Notes: generated from the letters alone by a model not told the origin. Shown: positions 20,600 to 33,352, counted from the stretch's first letter. The stretch: 60,784 nt of DNA from Gnetum montanum (GCA_015680685.1 MNCI01036492.1:151456-212239), one strand, 5' to 3'. A program made the numbers and translations.

Positions 20600-23368
20600 C
20601 CCTAGCATAGAGCTTCCAATTCTAGTCATGCGTTAGTCCTTGCTCTTATAGCATCACTTGTGTACATTCCTTTACATTTTCTTAAAACTATTTATGATTC
20701 ATCCTCACCCATGAGAGCTTGCACTAGGAAACCTTCAACTTAAATACCACTTGTTAGTCTTTCTTCTAGCTCACTCCATGCTCTACCTGCAGAAGTTTGG
20801 ACCATGTATAGATACCTCCTTCTCCTGGCTTGCACATATTCTTTTGTCTCATTGAGTCTCCTCCTAAGAACTTGAACTATTGTTTCACATTAGAGTATGT
20901 ACATGTTCTTTAAGAGGTCCATCTTCTCATGGAGGATTATCTTACTTGTGGTCGTCTATTGGAGTTTGATGTGTAGGGTGTTGAATTTCTATTTTACCTC
21001 ACCTTTCTCTATTTACGTGTTTATTCATTAGAGCTAGAAGTTTTTGTAATCTACACCCCTTGACATTCTAGGTTGCTTGCTTAATCAGATGAATCTTTCT
21101 AAGCTCATTAATTTCCTTGGTTGTCTTTTCCAATTAATTTCTACTGCAATCTCTAGTACTTATCTTTTTGTATGAATGTACTTGTCCCAAAATTAAGCCA
21201 TGATTCTTCTATCATCATTAAGCCTTTGTACCTATTGAGAAAGGGAAAGTACCTACTGTTTCTTTTCCTAGCTCATTCTCTCCCATTATCAGAATTTATG
21301 TTTTAACATTCTAATTTACCTCTCTAATCCATCTTTCATGAACAAGGCTTCTTCCCTCACTTGTTGTGCATTCAATAATTCAGATTGCAAGTGCTTAATC
21401 AATACATTATCTATGACTGTAGATGATGTGTGTACTAATAGTATAATGGTTTCTATCTGTTACTATAATTGTCATATCTTTTCTTTTTCTTCTTCGCAAC
21501 TCAATCAAATAGAAAGTTAGATCAACATTAGTGGTTTTAAGTTTTGTCTATATTTTTACAAGTTTAGTCTTCATTGTACTATCAATATTCCTCAACAGGA
21601 GTGTGACACTTGGGTTTAATCTTTATTATTCTTCTACCTAGTAACTAGTTACAAATTAATTAGTCGATACTTAGAGAACTTCTACTACATGCTAAACATT
21701 ATGCATGCTATGCTTTTTCCTATGCAATAACAAAATAATTCTTGGTGGAACAAGAGTTTGAGATTGAATAGGGGATCATGATGGATCATAGGTGGATCAT
21801 CCATCAAGAGAGAAGAAAATTCAAAGAGATTTTCTCTTATAGCTTTCCCACCTACAATGTCTTCCATCTTGTTTAGAAAATTATTGCTAAGACCATACAA
21901 TCCTTGGATATAAATTATGGTAGCTTATACCTCACCTTCAATATGCATTATAGATTCAAACCCACCACTAAGAAGAGGTTCCTAGAGTTTTCTAATGTTG
22001 AAAATAGGTGGTTGGGAGAGTGATATGATAGGCCACTACACTTGCATGTGTTGTAATTCTTACAGTATAGAGGATCCTCCTCTTAGACATTTGTATCACT
22101 GGTCTAAGCGTTGAATGCATGATGCCTCTATGGAAGGCATTTCATCTTCTAAATCAAGTATTATCCTAAAGATCTTAGGACATTTTCTTAGAGCCAACAA
22201 CATGATATTCTCCATGTTCTTCATTCCCACAGACATGAGATGATTTTTCACATGGTTAAGTATGCTTGCCAAGTCAATGAGTTTTTATATTAAGCTTGAA
22301 AAGGCATACATCGTTCTCTTATCACAAGCTACATATTTAATTTTTTAAGTCAGTGCCTTGGAAAGGAAATAAAATATGTTGATAGAACATCTCCCCTTGA
22401 TCATCATCCTTAAGCTAAAATACCTAATGGTCTTTTAGTGAGCAAGAAATTATGTGTGACATTATGTGAATAGCATTCTATACTAGGGGAAGCTTCGACA
22501 TCTTTACATCCATCTTATTCATGTCAAAAGATTCAAGAAGAACCTTCATATTAAGATTGGGCTCAATATTCTGAGTCCATAGCCACTAATTATTCCTTGT
22601 CTCATTGGGAAATCTTGTAACTCTAGTAATCACCTATGTTAAAATGGACATAGGGATTTCATCCATAAATGACATGGTATCATCAATGGCAATGTTGAGT
22701 AGAACTCATCTACCTCATGTTGATACTAAACAAAGGATTTTATGATATAGTTTTAGAAGCTTAACTACTATAGGAACTCCTTAATCTCAGGTGGACTAAG
22801 CTTAAGGAAATGATAAGAGTCTTTTTCCCTTGTAAATTGGTTATTGTTACACATCATTTGCACCCACATCCTCTTGTACATCACTAGTCTCTAAGTCATT
22901 GCCTACCAATTCCTTTGGTACTTGTTCAATGGATTATTACTATTCACATGCTTAACTATAAGATTAAAAATGTTATGGTCTTCCTCATGATCTACCTTTA
23001 GATGAATATTTTTCTAGGACTAGTGATCTATGTTCTTCCTCCTCCTCCTCCTCAAGGATCAATGGTTCATGCACGGGTCTATAAACTAAGAATTGAGATC
23101 TTTTATTTTTCTTCCTCCTTGGATTATGGAGTTTGAATTTCAATCACCTTAACATGGTGATCTATAAAATATATTAAAAATTGAGTGAGTTCCTAAGTCA
23201 TTATCTATCATTCGAAAAATATGCATTGATAACTATAACTCTTGAGAAAAAAATATCACCACAACTATAAAATCATGATATTCATGGGCAATTAAAGATT
23301 ATGATAGAAATGCTTAAATAACTACCAAGTTCATTAGATACATACTTGGATTGATGCCTCTTCCCCAT
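20600..23368 (-). pseudogene. Late coiled-coil ORF of element H (decayed)
   Basis: Minus-strand reading from ATG at 23368 (MGKRHQSKYVSNELGS). It continues through an acidic run (LILEEEEEEEH, near 23045), DDTMSFMDEIPMSI and ITRVTRFPNETRNN, to a Lys/Glu-rich heptad-like tail such as LEKTTKEINELRKIHL (near 21100) and LHEKMDLLKN. Many stops and shifts. The layout (basic start, globular domain with an IxRVTxFP-type motif, long coiled coil) parallels the ORFs at 40247 and 56418. Similar accessory ORFs sit in the env position of some plant Ty3 elements. Function unknown. Confidence 0.5.
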
Positions 23369-23559
23369 GACTAAGTTACAAGACACCACACTTGAACCAC
23401 ATTAATAACACAAACAAGAAAGACTAGGAAGAAAAGTGTGCAAAAAAATCACTAAATCTAATTTCATGATAAAAATATAGTAGATTTTTGCTTATTTATG
23501 ACACTAAAGATAAGAAAAATAAATGAGAGAGAGGAAAAATACATGTGAAATAGAGTGGA

Positions 23560-23640
23560 GAGCACACCCTACTTATAGTGGATTGTTGGCAAAATGGAGG
23601 ATGTACTTGCAATAGTGACCCTACATTGATGCATTTTACT
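23560..23640 (-). promoter_or_regulatory. Possible internal TATA promoter ahead of the late ORF of element H
   Basis: On the minus strand CACTATAAGTAGGG lies ~220 bases upstream of the ATG at 23368. Just upstream of it is GCATCAATGTAGGGTC, close to the CATCAATGTAGC word of LTR B and the GCATCAATGG word at 55891. The leader ends in AACTTAG two bases before the ATG, similar in place to the ACAG-ATG of the other two copies. Inference only. Confidence 0.35.
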
Positions 23641-25990
23641 AATCTTCGATGACCTCCAAAGATACAAATAAAGATACAAACATGTTTAAGATGCCGAGGA
23701 TTAACTAAACAAGATAAAAGAAGAATAAGACAATAAAAACATTAAAATATTACCTTGGGTGATGTTTAAGATCATGGGAATTGGATCATATGATCAACTT
23801 CATATATTTCCATGAACCAAGGACTAGGAAACAAGGTTTAGAGAAATGGAAAATGATTAGAGTACCAAAAGAATCAAATACAAAAATAAGTGAAATAAAT
23901 TATGAGGATTTGTCATGATGAAACCTTGAAGCTTATAGAGTTCATAGTCACATAAGTGAAAGATCAATCAAGTATCTTATGCCATGCAACCTTCACCATC
24001 ATGGAAGATAAGCTTAAGCTCACTTACTTACAATGCAAAGTTATCAAGGATTCACAAGTGATTCCCCCCATGGCAAGTATCTACCTATCTTTTCCTTGTA
24101 TAACTTGGTAATGATACTCCCATGAATTCCCAATAACTAGTGAGAGATTAGTATCAAACACAAGTTCATCTCCTTAGCTAGCTAAATCTGATCCTTTGTG
24201 TTACCCAATCAACTTCCTATGACACCAAAAACTAGATAAGCATGAAAAGAAAGAGATGAAGAATGAAAGATAGACAAAAGAGTGAAGGTGAGGGTGCAAC
24301 ATTATAAAATTCCTAGCTAACCATTCAATTAGATCATGGAATCATGTGAGAATATCCTACACTTGACAAGAGATCCATTACTGCATCCCTTCACTACTAC
24401 TCATCCATACAATAGGAATCAACCTCCAAGTTTTACTTTCAAGTACTAGATCATGCTTACCACTTAACAATGTTACCTAGGCTTGATTATTTTGTGTTCT
24501 AATAATTGGTAAAATAAAACCAAGTTAACATGATTTATATAATCTAGAAATCAAGATTTTGGTTTGATTTTACTTCATCCATGCATGTATGCACAATAGG
24601 TTCCTCAAATTTTGTTTTACGAGAAACCTCTCTTTGATCTCTCTAACTACACTAACTAATCCCAATCCAAAAAATGATTACAATGCAATGGCTAAGTAAA
24701 TAGAAATTTTATTGGTTTGGCTATGATCCTTAGAATTAAATGGATTTAAGATTTGAGTTGAAGAAACATTTAACAATACAAAAGTTCACTAAGAGACAGA
24801 CTTCTAAGCCTTCACGGCCATGGGTAGGAATGAGCATGAGATTATCTTAGACTATTACATTTGAAATTCAAGTGATCTAGATAATAATTTCACATGATAA
24901 AGGTTTGCATAGGTATTAGTTTATCCACTCATTTTGGTCTTAATTTAAGCAATCATAAGGTCAGTCTAGGGTGGCATGAATATGAATTCATGTAGAATGA
25001 TAAGCTTGAAGTTATATTGCTCTTTCCATTACCTCATATTATTATTATTATTATTATTCTTATTCTATTTTTTTAATTTATATTTATTTATTTATTATTA
25101 TTTTTCATTCAGTTTTAATCTTTTTTTTTCCATGAGAAGGGGATTTTTGAATAATGCATGAGAATTTTGGGAATGTTCGAAGTGTTGAATCATCACTTGG
25201 AGTCTTCGACTTGCATGAACATGAGAATTCATCTGTCATCATATGATATATATAAGCTAATGATATCATAAACCTATTTTAACTAGGATGGCTAGGAATG
25301 ACAATCATGTGCTCCTTGGTCTAATCAGTTATTAGATCTCTCTAGTGATCACAAGAACCCTTGATGATACTCCCTTTTCTTTTCAGTGATCAAGGACTTT
25401 TCCAAGATTCCAAAGCTTACATTCTAAGATATAGACTCACCACCTAGCCATATTTATACTAGCATTACCTTTAACAACTCATAGTATTAGGTGTAGCTTC
25501 TAGCTAGATATAATTTTGGTTCATCGATGATGGATAGAGGAAAAGTGGATGAATAAATTTTTTTTTGTAGACATTCCATTAATCAAGGATTTACTTTGGA
25601 CCTATTTAGCACTATTACATCATCATCACATTTTTAACTCATCCATCCATCATTGGCTTGTTGGGTAAGCATTCATAAAGCACATTAATTGGTTTCCTCA
25701 CACATACATACAAAAAACACCTTAAGAAAAGAAAATAACATAAATGATTATCCATTAAGCTCAAAAATTACAAAAATTTTAATTTAATATACCAACTTAA
25801 TTAAACATATAAATAAAATAATGAAAATAGAAGAAAATTTGACATGGCATGGAGGATTCCTCCCCCATGACTAATCCATGTCTATTGCCTAGAAAAGCTC
25901 TAAGTATAACATAGAGAGTAAGTATAAAGCATGTTTAGAGATAAAAGATGTTCTTTGTGAGGCTCTAGGTATATCTCATTGATGAGAAAA
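23641..25990. other. Non-coding middle of element H
   Basis: I find no reverse transcriptase, RNase H or integrase motif on either strand. AT-rich; contains a TTA microsatellite near 25040-25100. By position it corresponds to the UTR between protease/pol and the late ORF in elements A and B. The ORF at 24976-25161 is low-complexity noise. Confidence 0.4.
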
Positions 25991-26640
25991 TTTCTATTTA
26001 GCACATCTAAATGTATGTTCATATGAAATTACATGATTTGGAAGGATCACAAGGTATCTTCTTGTAGTGCATTATTCCAATCTCATCCCTCCTAGCAATT
26101 TGAAGATGAAGGTCTTGAAATACTAACTTGACATTGATGATGCTCAACCAGGCCCTTTCCATGATGACAAGAAAGTTATTTCCTACATTATTTTATAGTT
26201 TGATCACCAAGAAATTTGTAGGGTATAAGTAGCCTACGAGTGTTATCATCACATTATTCACCTGTCTCATGGTTTATGTGTAAGATTAGTTTAGCATTTT
26301 TAGTTGAATGTTACTACACTTGATTAGAGAAAATCCTTAATCAAAGTACTACCATAATGAGATGATGTTGATTCTTAACCTAGAGTCATAAAAGGAAATA
26401 ACTTTTTATCACTAGTTTGGATCTCCACCTTGGGATTACTAGGATTTGATTTCTTTTTAGTAAAATATCCTTTCTTGAATGCCCTTGTAAAATATAGAGA
26501 AGGTGATGACATTAACATCATTAGGTATCATCGTGTTAGCTCTTCTAGACATGGTTATAAAAATTGTCCCTAAAATGAATGTTATGCTTTGGTGGTAATC
26601 AAGGAACATTATTGACACCTTCTTAATGCAAATTTTCATC
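25991..26640 (-). pseudogene. Probable protease-region relic of element H
   Basis: The minus-strand reading gives NFLVIMERAWLSIINVKLVF near 26110-26170, which resembles the ILLGRPWLxxxxAVxS block of Ty3 proteases. A 60-residue open piece lies upstream at 26457-26639. No active-site triad seen. Weak; based on one block and on its place between a gag-like ORF and the late ORF. Confidence 0.3.
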
Positions 26641-27399
26641 TAGCTTACATTGTTATCATCTCCTTAGGATGAAAAGTATAAGTACTTCTAGTTATAAGGA
26701 ACTCATGTCTAGGCTTGTAGTAGAATTTTCTACCATGGGACATTAGACTTTGCTGCATAGCTAAATCAAGAGTTGTTTAGTAATATTGCCAAGTTACTTA
26801 CATGAAAGATGGATCCATGTAGTAGGTAATATTATAAATTTTAGCTTACCTTGGCTATGATTGATTGGTTATTTTATCCTACATGAGGCCAAGATGTAGA
26901 AGCTATTACTGGTACTACTATTAAAAAGCTTGAGGGGTAGGATTGCTTAGGATAGGTAGGTATTATTCAAATGTCATTAGTAGAGACTAATAAGTACCTA
27001 CCTAGATACCTTGGCAGTAGGAATTGGCAGGAAGAACCATCTATTGTTGATTTGGATTGGGACAATCCCATGGAGCAATACCTAATGTATTTGGAGTTTG
27101 CTACTATTGATAATAGTGCATGGGCTACAAATATGTACCTCTAGGGTAGTACAACTAGCTAGGGTATATAGTCTTCCATATTTCTCTTTTAATAAATTTG
27201 GAATTCATAGGCATCCAAAATCATCCAATTTCACAAATCATGTAAATCATGGCTAAGAAACACTATAATTCATGAGGGTTTGTGGAATATTTGTAGGGAA
27301 CCTCATCACTAGATGAGAAAGCCTTATTTGGATATTCTTTGATGCTCTTAGAGTATAAGAGCTTGTATTTACTATTGTCATTTACTTCTTTTTATGATC
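26641..27399. other. Unassigned interior of element H
   Basis: No convincing frame on either strand. Probably gag-to-protease spacer that has decayed beyond reading. Confidence 0.3.
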
Positions 27400-28720
27400 A
27401 TGTAATATAGTTTGGCTATAAATTCAACCATCTTACCCTAAATGTTTTTAAGGATAATGGTCATCTTGTCATCTATTGCTTTCCATACCTAGTTCACCTT
27501 GTGAGCCAACTCTATCAAGGTCTTTTTGGTTCTAGCTTCATCTAATTCTAAGACCTCAACTACAATAGAAGGCTTAGTTGTACCTTCAATGTTTTCAACC
27601 TTTCTTCTACACATGAAGTCATAATTATACTTCTTAGCTAATTATTGCTTTTTCCATTCATGTTCCCTGCTTTTAATGATGTCAAGGAGTGCTTTGATTT
27701 GAGACATAAAATTTTTGTGTACTTTGCTCACCATGTACATTTATAAAAACTCTTTTGTTTCCTAACTTATTCCTTTCATGATATGCATCAAATTATTCCT
27801 TTGATTGAAGCCATGGTTTAGATAATGATGGGTAGTTTTCATGTACCTCTCTATGGTGATTTTTAGTAGCTCATGGACTTCTTGCTTTCATCTAGCCATC
27901 TCCTTCTAGATGTTTGAGATGTAGTCATAGGTTTGAAATTTAGTGTAGAAGAATTTGACTAGTTTTACTCATTTTTGAATTGATTTTAGGAGTAAGAACT
28001 TATAGTAGGTTTCCACATGTTTAATGAATATGTGGGGAAACAACTACAGCTTCTACTAATTATTAAAAATCCCTTGGAGGTACATAGCATTGTTAAATGC
28101 CTACATGTGGAGTTAGGAATCATTGCTAATAAATTCTCTTTATGTTTGAACATTAGCCACGCTGATTTGTTTAATGTAACTATCTTAAACACGCTCCCAT
28201 GAACTATGTACAGTTTCATTAAGTTCATGGTAGTCATCCTAGTTAAACAAAGAGGCATCATCATCACCGAATGGTCCAAACAAGTGCAAATGCTAGAAAT
28301 TAGAAAGTAGATCAACATCATGGGTTCTAGCTACACTTCAATGAGTGCTTCTTAACTATTGACATTAATGGTATATTGGTCCCTTTCCATCATTCATTTA
28401 TCATTCTCCTTTTCATCTTGATGATTAGATGAAAAGTTATGATAAGCCTTTTCTTTTACAAATTGGTCTTGGAGCTGTTGCCTATACTAAGGCTCATAGT
28501 CATCGTACGTTGGCTCATGAGCTATGTAGAATGAGCATTCATCCTCTACTCCAATTTTGATTAGGGCCTTTTTAAGATCATGTGCTATAGCCTTCTTCAG
28601 TCCTTTGGAGAACCATCCATGAACATCACGTCACCACACTTACCTATCTTAATGATAGGCCAAAACAATCGTGGGTAGGAACACATCTTTTTCGTGTTCA
28701 AATGTGATATAGTCCATCTT
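27400..28720 (-). pseudogene. First ORF of element H (gag position), helical, decayed
   Basis: Minus-strand pieces include HGWFSKGLKKAIAHDLKKAL, SFYIAHEPTYDDYEP (about 28500-28560), HELLKITIERYMKTTHHYLN and RKVENIEGTTKPSIVVEVLE (about 27560-27600). Strongly helical and Lys/Glu-rich. It starts about 190 bases downstream of a tRNA-Asp type PBS, so it occupies the gag position, but no clear gag-family block is visible. The ORF at 27986-28321 is in another frame of this stretch. Confidence 0.4.
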
Positions 28721-28889
28721 TAATTTTATCATATTTTATCTACCAAATATCATTGGTGAAATTTAAGCATTATCCACAATATCATTTGTGTACGAAATTT
28801 GCATATAAAACTAAGCCTACATACACTTGGATTAAAAAAATGTTAAGATAAAAAATGTACAATTATTTCTACATAATACAACAATGCCT

Positions 28890-28907
28890 TCCCCAGTAAT
28901 GGTGCCA
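28890..28907 (-). other. Primer-binding site of element H (tRNA-Asp type)
   Basis: The minus strand reads TGGCACCATTACTGGGGA. Against the tRNA-Asp type plant PBS TGGCGCCGTTGCCGGGGA that is 14 of 18, and all four differences are transitions. It sits one base from the LTR end TGATTGAGG (28909). Confidence 0.7.
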
Positions 28908-28908
28908 A

Positions 28909-29128
28909 TGATTGAGGCTTTAACAACCATTACTAATGAAATTATATCATACAAAACATGATACGATTCAATTATAGGATTTGAAGATGATGTTGAGTAG
29001 ATTGCTAAGAATAAAAAGAGTAATTGGGAAAATTGAATTATTTAAATATTTCAAAGATTTATTTATTACCCTTTCAAAAGTTAGACTAATTAAATCAATT
29101 ATCATAAGAAACGTAAAAACTAGCAACA
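28909..29128 (-). mobile_element. 5' LTR end of element H, interrupted by the RTE LINE
   Basis: Starts (plus view) TGATTGAGG next to the PBS and matches the LTR fragment at 3361-3480. Cut at about 29128 by the 3' tail of the RTE LINE. The rest of this LTR should lie beyond 46654 but I could not recognise it there. Confidence 0.55.
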
Positions 29129-29130
29129 AC

Positions 29131-29412
29131 ATCATCATCATCATCCTAGCCTTGTCACAACAAAATTAGGTTAACTACATGATTTATTTTTTGCTATTTG
29201 TCTCTATGAAGAGCTAGATCCTTTTTTATTTGTAGTTTCTTTAAATCATCTTTGATCATTTTTTCCCATGTCTTCTTTGGTCTTTCTGTTGATGGCTTTT
29301 CAAGAATAGTGATGTAGAAATCTTTGTTTATAGGCTCATTGTCTAATCTTTATTTCACATGACCAAACCATTTAAGTCATCATTCTTGTAGCTCATTTAT
29401 CAAAACCTAATT
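29131..29412 (-). pseudogene. RTE LINE fragment 4 (3' end and tail)
   Basis: The minus strand reads LKWFGHVK, then ERPKKTWEKMIKDDLKKL and LALHRDK. This is the RTE C-terminus (family blocks LRWFGHV..RP, GRPKKTW..I..DLK). A tail of five ATC/GAT triplets at 29131-29145 is typical of RTE 3' ends. It continues the frame of the block at 35625 once the E insertion is removed. Confidence 0.85.
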
Positions 29413-30795
29413 TGCAAGGTTTAGTTATTTAATTTAATGCATATGATTAATTCTTTAATAATATCATATTCATTTAAATGAATTAGCTCTTATATTCTTA
29501 GTTAAATCATAGGATTACATAATTTTCATTACTATTATTATTGTTGCTATTGTTGTTGCTAGTTTCCTACATAAGTAAATGCAATCTTTTTGCTAGGATG
29601 TTTTGTTAAAGTTTTATATGCTTTATTCTACCATTGTTAAAGGTAAGTTATAGGTTTACTTTATATTTTATGAATAAATGTTGAAATCCAATTACTTGAG
29701 GAAGTTTTTCTTTTGTTAGTTATCATGCCTTTACAAGTATTTAGCTATGTGTTGGCACATTTGACCATTTCATGAAGCAGGCTTAAATTAGTTGAGAATT
29801 TTTGGAGAAGTAGCTAAATTTTCAGTTTGAGAGAAAAATAATAAGTGAAAAAAAGGCATTCCTTTAATTTAAAAAAAAAATATTGGAGCACCATTCCTAT
29901 AGCAAGCTTACAAAGCGCTGCTGATAATAAGTACAGAATCACCAATGTGTTGTTCTACCTTTATAATTTATTATGATCCATTGAAATTTATGGATGAATA
30001 GCCTGCTAATTGCCAGTTCAGTAGTTTGGTGTAGGGTGAAGTTATTTCTCCTGTGAAATTTAGGAATATATTGTTTAAAATTTCATGGCTAAGCATGATA
30101 TTTTTCTCTGTAATAAAAAGGAAAAAGTGAAATTCTGCAAAACGCAGGAGGTGCTCTGCATTATTGCAAGGGACCATGCTATGTGAACCAAATTTCACGG
30201 TACTAATCAAAATTGAGTATAGCAATCCATTATTCCATGGCATAATTCCAAATAATATGCACCTTTCAAAAAGAAACATTCATGTAAAAAGGCAGAAATT
30301 CAAGGGTTGTGCTAGCGCTTCGTCACTGGAATTCCAATTCTCCGCAACCATTTCTACCTTGTAAAAATATTAGAAAATAAAAATAAAAATCTGCAGTGAT
30401 GAGAGTGAGAGGGGGCCTCCGAAATGGCACTGTGTATAGAAAACGCAGCAACAGAAAATGAAATGCCCGCGCAACAACAGAAAATGAAATGCCTGCAATA
30501 GAAAATGTAGCAGCAGAAACCCTCGTATTTTCATTAAACAAGGGGGTTCTTTGGCTCTCTATTTCTTGATCGTTCTTCATCCATTTTCTTCGTCTTGCGG
30601 CTCTGTCCCTGTCAGCATTTACTTGCCATTTTTTTTGAATTGCGAACAGAGGATCAAGCTCAGGCTTGGGATTCTTGTTTTCCTCCTATTGTTGGCCACA
30701 AAATTTTTATTTGCAGGCCGAGGCATGGGAATTTCAATTTCAGTGCAGATTTCTTCATCAAGCAGCTGCAATTTCCTACAACAAGATGTAGCGAT

Positions 30796-30963
30796 GGATT
30801 CTCAACATTGAATGTGAATTTGAGGCGATACAACTACGTGAAGCCCATTTCCATTCAAAAGTACGTAATTCTGATTTCTTTGGCCAGACAGGACCTTATG
30901 GATTGCGTGCAGACCAGATCAAGGAAAACCTCTACGTTCTACTCTCTGATTATCGCAGGGATT
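30796..30963 (+). pseudogene. DEAD-box RNA helicase (DED1/DDX3-like) exon fragment, decayed
   Basis: In the frame of the ORF 30595-30966, residues 68-123 read GFSTLNVNLRRYNYVKP, ISIQKYVILISLARQDLM and DCVQTRSRKTSTFYSLIIAG. This follows the DDX3-type sequence from the Q motif (Y.KPTPVQ) to motif I, where AQTGSGKT has become VQTRSRKT. Both conserved Walker-A glycines are lost (G to R, typical G-to-A decay). No downstream DEAD or SAT motif. A TTTGCAGG at about 30711-30718 could be an old intron end. It lies inside LTR-like element F, so it is captured cargo. Confidence 0.65.
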
Positions 30964-30966
30964 TAG

Positions 30967-31574
30967 TGCAGGCCCTGCCCTACTCCTTCCATAGGTGAAA
31001 CGGTGACAAAAACCGTGACAAGAGATGATTGGCTCAGCCTGGTTTCAAAAGACTGCATGCTTTGGAATAGGATCAATGCCTCTTTCAGGAATACATTCAA
31101 CGGATACACAACTGTATTGATCTTCAGGATTCTGGTTCTCAACGCCATATGGGAAATGCGTGAGAAGAGATGGTTTGGGGCTTGAGGCACGTGTTGTGGA
31201 CCATTGCAAAGTAATATTTTCATATCCTGAAGTATTGTAACATCACCACAATATTAACAAGGGAATATTTGGATGCTCGGCCTGAGGGTTGGATGACTTA
31301 CGTAGCAAAGAGAATTACACAATTAGGAGCTGATAAATGCTACAACAAAACGTTATGAAACATTCTAAAAATAAGTTCTGACAAGAGATTGATGCTCATG
31401 ATGCAGTTATTTGAGGGAATGAAGCTCCATTTTATTAGAAATATGCCAAATACATGGGAATTAAGAGGGACTTTCATCTAATTGCTAGCAAAGGAGGCCG
31501 CACAAGCCTCTCCAAATTATTCTACACCATGGCCAAGGGGAGATATATGATCAAATTCTATTTATTGACCTTTA
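30967..31574 (+). other. Other gene-like cargo in element F
   Basis: Higher GC than its surroundings. The plus-strand frame 31003-31185 reads MTKTVTRDDWLSLVSKD, then NASFRNTFNGYTTVL and EMREKRWFGA. I recognise no family. It ends near a purine run (CCAAGGGGAGA, about 31533) and an AT microsatellite that also marks the start of the region shared with F copy 2. Confidence 0.3.
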
Positions 31575-31777
31575 TGTTGTTGGTAAATATATATATATAA
31601 AGTTATATGTATAGCTATTTTATAAAAAGGGGGATTTATGGAAATTTCCAACTATAGCTTTTATTTATATAATTGTAACTTTATGTGGAAGTTGTAACTT
31701 GGATTATCATGAAGACACTTGTCAATTATAGCCTTTTTTATCTAGTGGTTACAACCATCCAAGATTTTTTGTAACTT

Positions 31778-31920
31778 ACCTAACTTGTTGGGCAAGTAAC
31801 CTCCTAACTTGTTGGGCAAGTAATCTCCTAATTGGTTGGCCAAGTTACTTGGGAGAGAAGTTAGGTAAGATATTTTTGAATATGTAACTTACCTAACTAC
31901 CTTTTAACCCTATAAAAAGG
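31778..31920 (+). promoter_or_regulatory. F promoter: three tandem dyads and TATA box
   Basis: Units CCTAACTTGTTGGGCAAGTA (about 31779), the same again (31803), and CCTAATTGGTTGGCCAAGTT (31828). Each is a dyad: ACTTG..CAAGT twice, then TTGG..CCAA. TATA box CCTATAAAAAGGC follows at 31909. F copy 2 repeats the last two units and TATA at 60661-60776. Confidence 0.7.
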
Positions 31921-32191
31921 CTTCAGGGGTCAAGAGGACTTTTGGGGGGGTCTCACACATCTCACTTGGGATCTTGGAAGATTTGTAAAGAAGATTGCTT
32001 GTAAGATGGTTTGCTAAAGAAAAGATTTCAGCCTCTTTGTCATAGTCCTGTGAGCTATGCATATTGTTTTTTGTTTTGTTTAAATTGTTTAGCTAGTGGT
32101 TTAGATAGTATCATCCTTGGCAAGTAATTTTTTGATTTTTAGACTTCTCTTACTGTTCTTGTTGCCCGATAGAAATTTCTATTAAAATTTT

Positions 32192-32598
32192 NNNNNNNNN
32201 NNNNNNNNNNNNNNNNNNNNNNNNNNNNNNNNNNNNNNNNNNNNNNNNNNNNNNNNNNNNNNNNNNNNNNNNNNNNNNNNNNNNNNNNNNNNNNNNNNNN
32301 NNNNNNNNNNNNNNNNNNNNNNNNNNNNNNNNNNNNNNNNNNNNNNNNNNNNNNNNNNNNNNNNNNNNNNNNNNNNNNNNNNNNNNNNNNNNNNNNNNNN
32401 NNNNNNNNNNNNNNNNNNNNNNNNNNNNNNNNNNNNNNNNNNNNNNNNNNNNNNNNNNNNNNNNNNNNNNNNNNNNNNNNNNNNNNNNNNNNNNNNNNNN
32501 NNNNNNNNNNNNNNNNNNNNNNNNNNNNNNNNNNNNNNNNNNNNNNNNNNNNNNNNNNNNNNNNNNNNNNNNNNNNNNNNNNNNNNNNNNNNNNNNNN
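32192..32598. other. Assembly gap (407 N)
   Basis: Run of Ns inside the presumed R/U5 of element F. The long frames that cross it are artefacts. Confidence 0.99.
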
Positions 32599-33352
32599 AG
32601 TTGAACAAAATAGGAAACTTTCAACAACTCACAGTACTTGGCAAAGTTGGCTGAATCTCTTTAAAGTAAGTCATTTTTAGTTTACTCACAACGCAATCGT
32701 TACATTTCACACAACCGCACGCCGCAACAGCACATACACATACTCACATTAACTACTGAGTTTATTTGGAGGTATCTGGGCCTTGGTGTTGCCAGAGACC
32801 AGCAGGCACCTAAATCCTGTTCGAGGATACTCGTTGGCGGTCACGTCCCAAACGGTCGCCAACACTATGCATATCAACTTTTTAATGGAAATTTATGCTT
32901 TATTATGCACATCTAGTTATGCATATTTTATTTTCATTTACAAATGTGATCATGGAACAATTATGGACCATAACCATATTTCTTATTACCTTTTATCATT
33001 AAGCTAGGATTTAAAGTTCATTTTTTATTATAATTAACTATTGCATAAATTAGCTTTGTTAAGAACATATCTTAGAATGATGTCCTACCCAAAATATGAC
33101 CTTACCAATGTATTCAAGATATTTGAAAATGTATGTTTTGACTCTTAGTTCATTAGAATTGGAGCTACAGAATACAAGATATCACATTTTATAGTTTTCT
33201 AGAATACCATAAAAGTTTTGCCATTTGAACAAGAAAACTATGATATGTAATGCCTAGATATGATTTCAACATACGATTTGGTAGAAGAATTGATAAGAAT
33301 CTCTTTTGCCTAAATGAAATTTGATTTGGAGACTTGGTATGCATGTTATGAG

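Larger units (their letters stand above)
29750..32864 (+). mobile_element. LTR-type element F, copy 1 (with captured gene-like cargo)
   Basis: Begins TGTTGGCACATTTG and ends GGTCGCCAACA, flanked by a perfect 5-bp duplication CTATG (29745-29749 and 32865-32869). Copy E' at 45237-46213 reads straight across the empty site. A TATA box (CCTATAAAAAGG, about 31909-31920) with three upstream dyads marks the promoter, so R/U5 would run from ~31940 across the N gap to 32864. The ~2.1 kb before TATA contains higher-GC, gene-like DNA. Most likely a very long solo LTR or an internally deleted copia-like element. Confidence 0.7.

Noticed and set aside
24976-25161. ORF in a TTA-rich stretch
   Set aside because: Leu/Phe/Tyr low complexity from an AT microsatellite.
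32139-32627. Long minus-strand frames across 32150-32620
   Set aside because: They consist almost wholly of Ns.
31575-32864. A separate complete copia LTR starting TGTTGTTGG at 31575 after a purine tract
   Set aside because: F copy 2 lacks this TGTTGG start while matching the following sequence, and the CTATG duplication brackets the larger unit from 29750.
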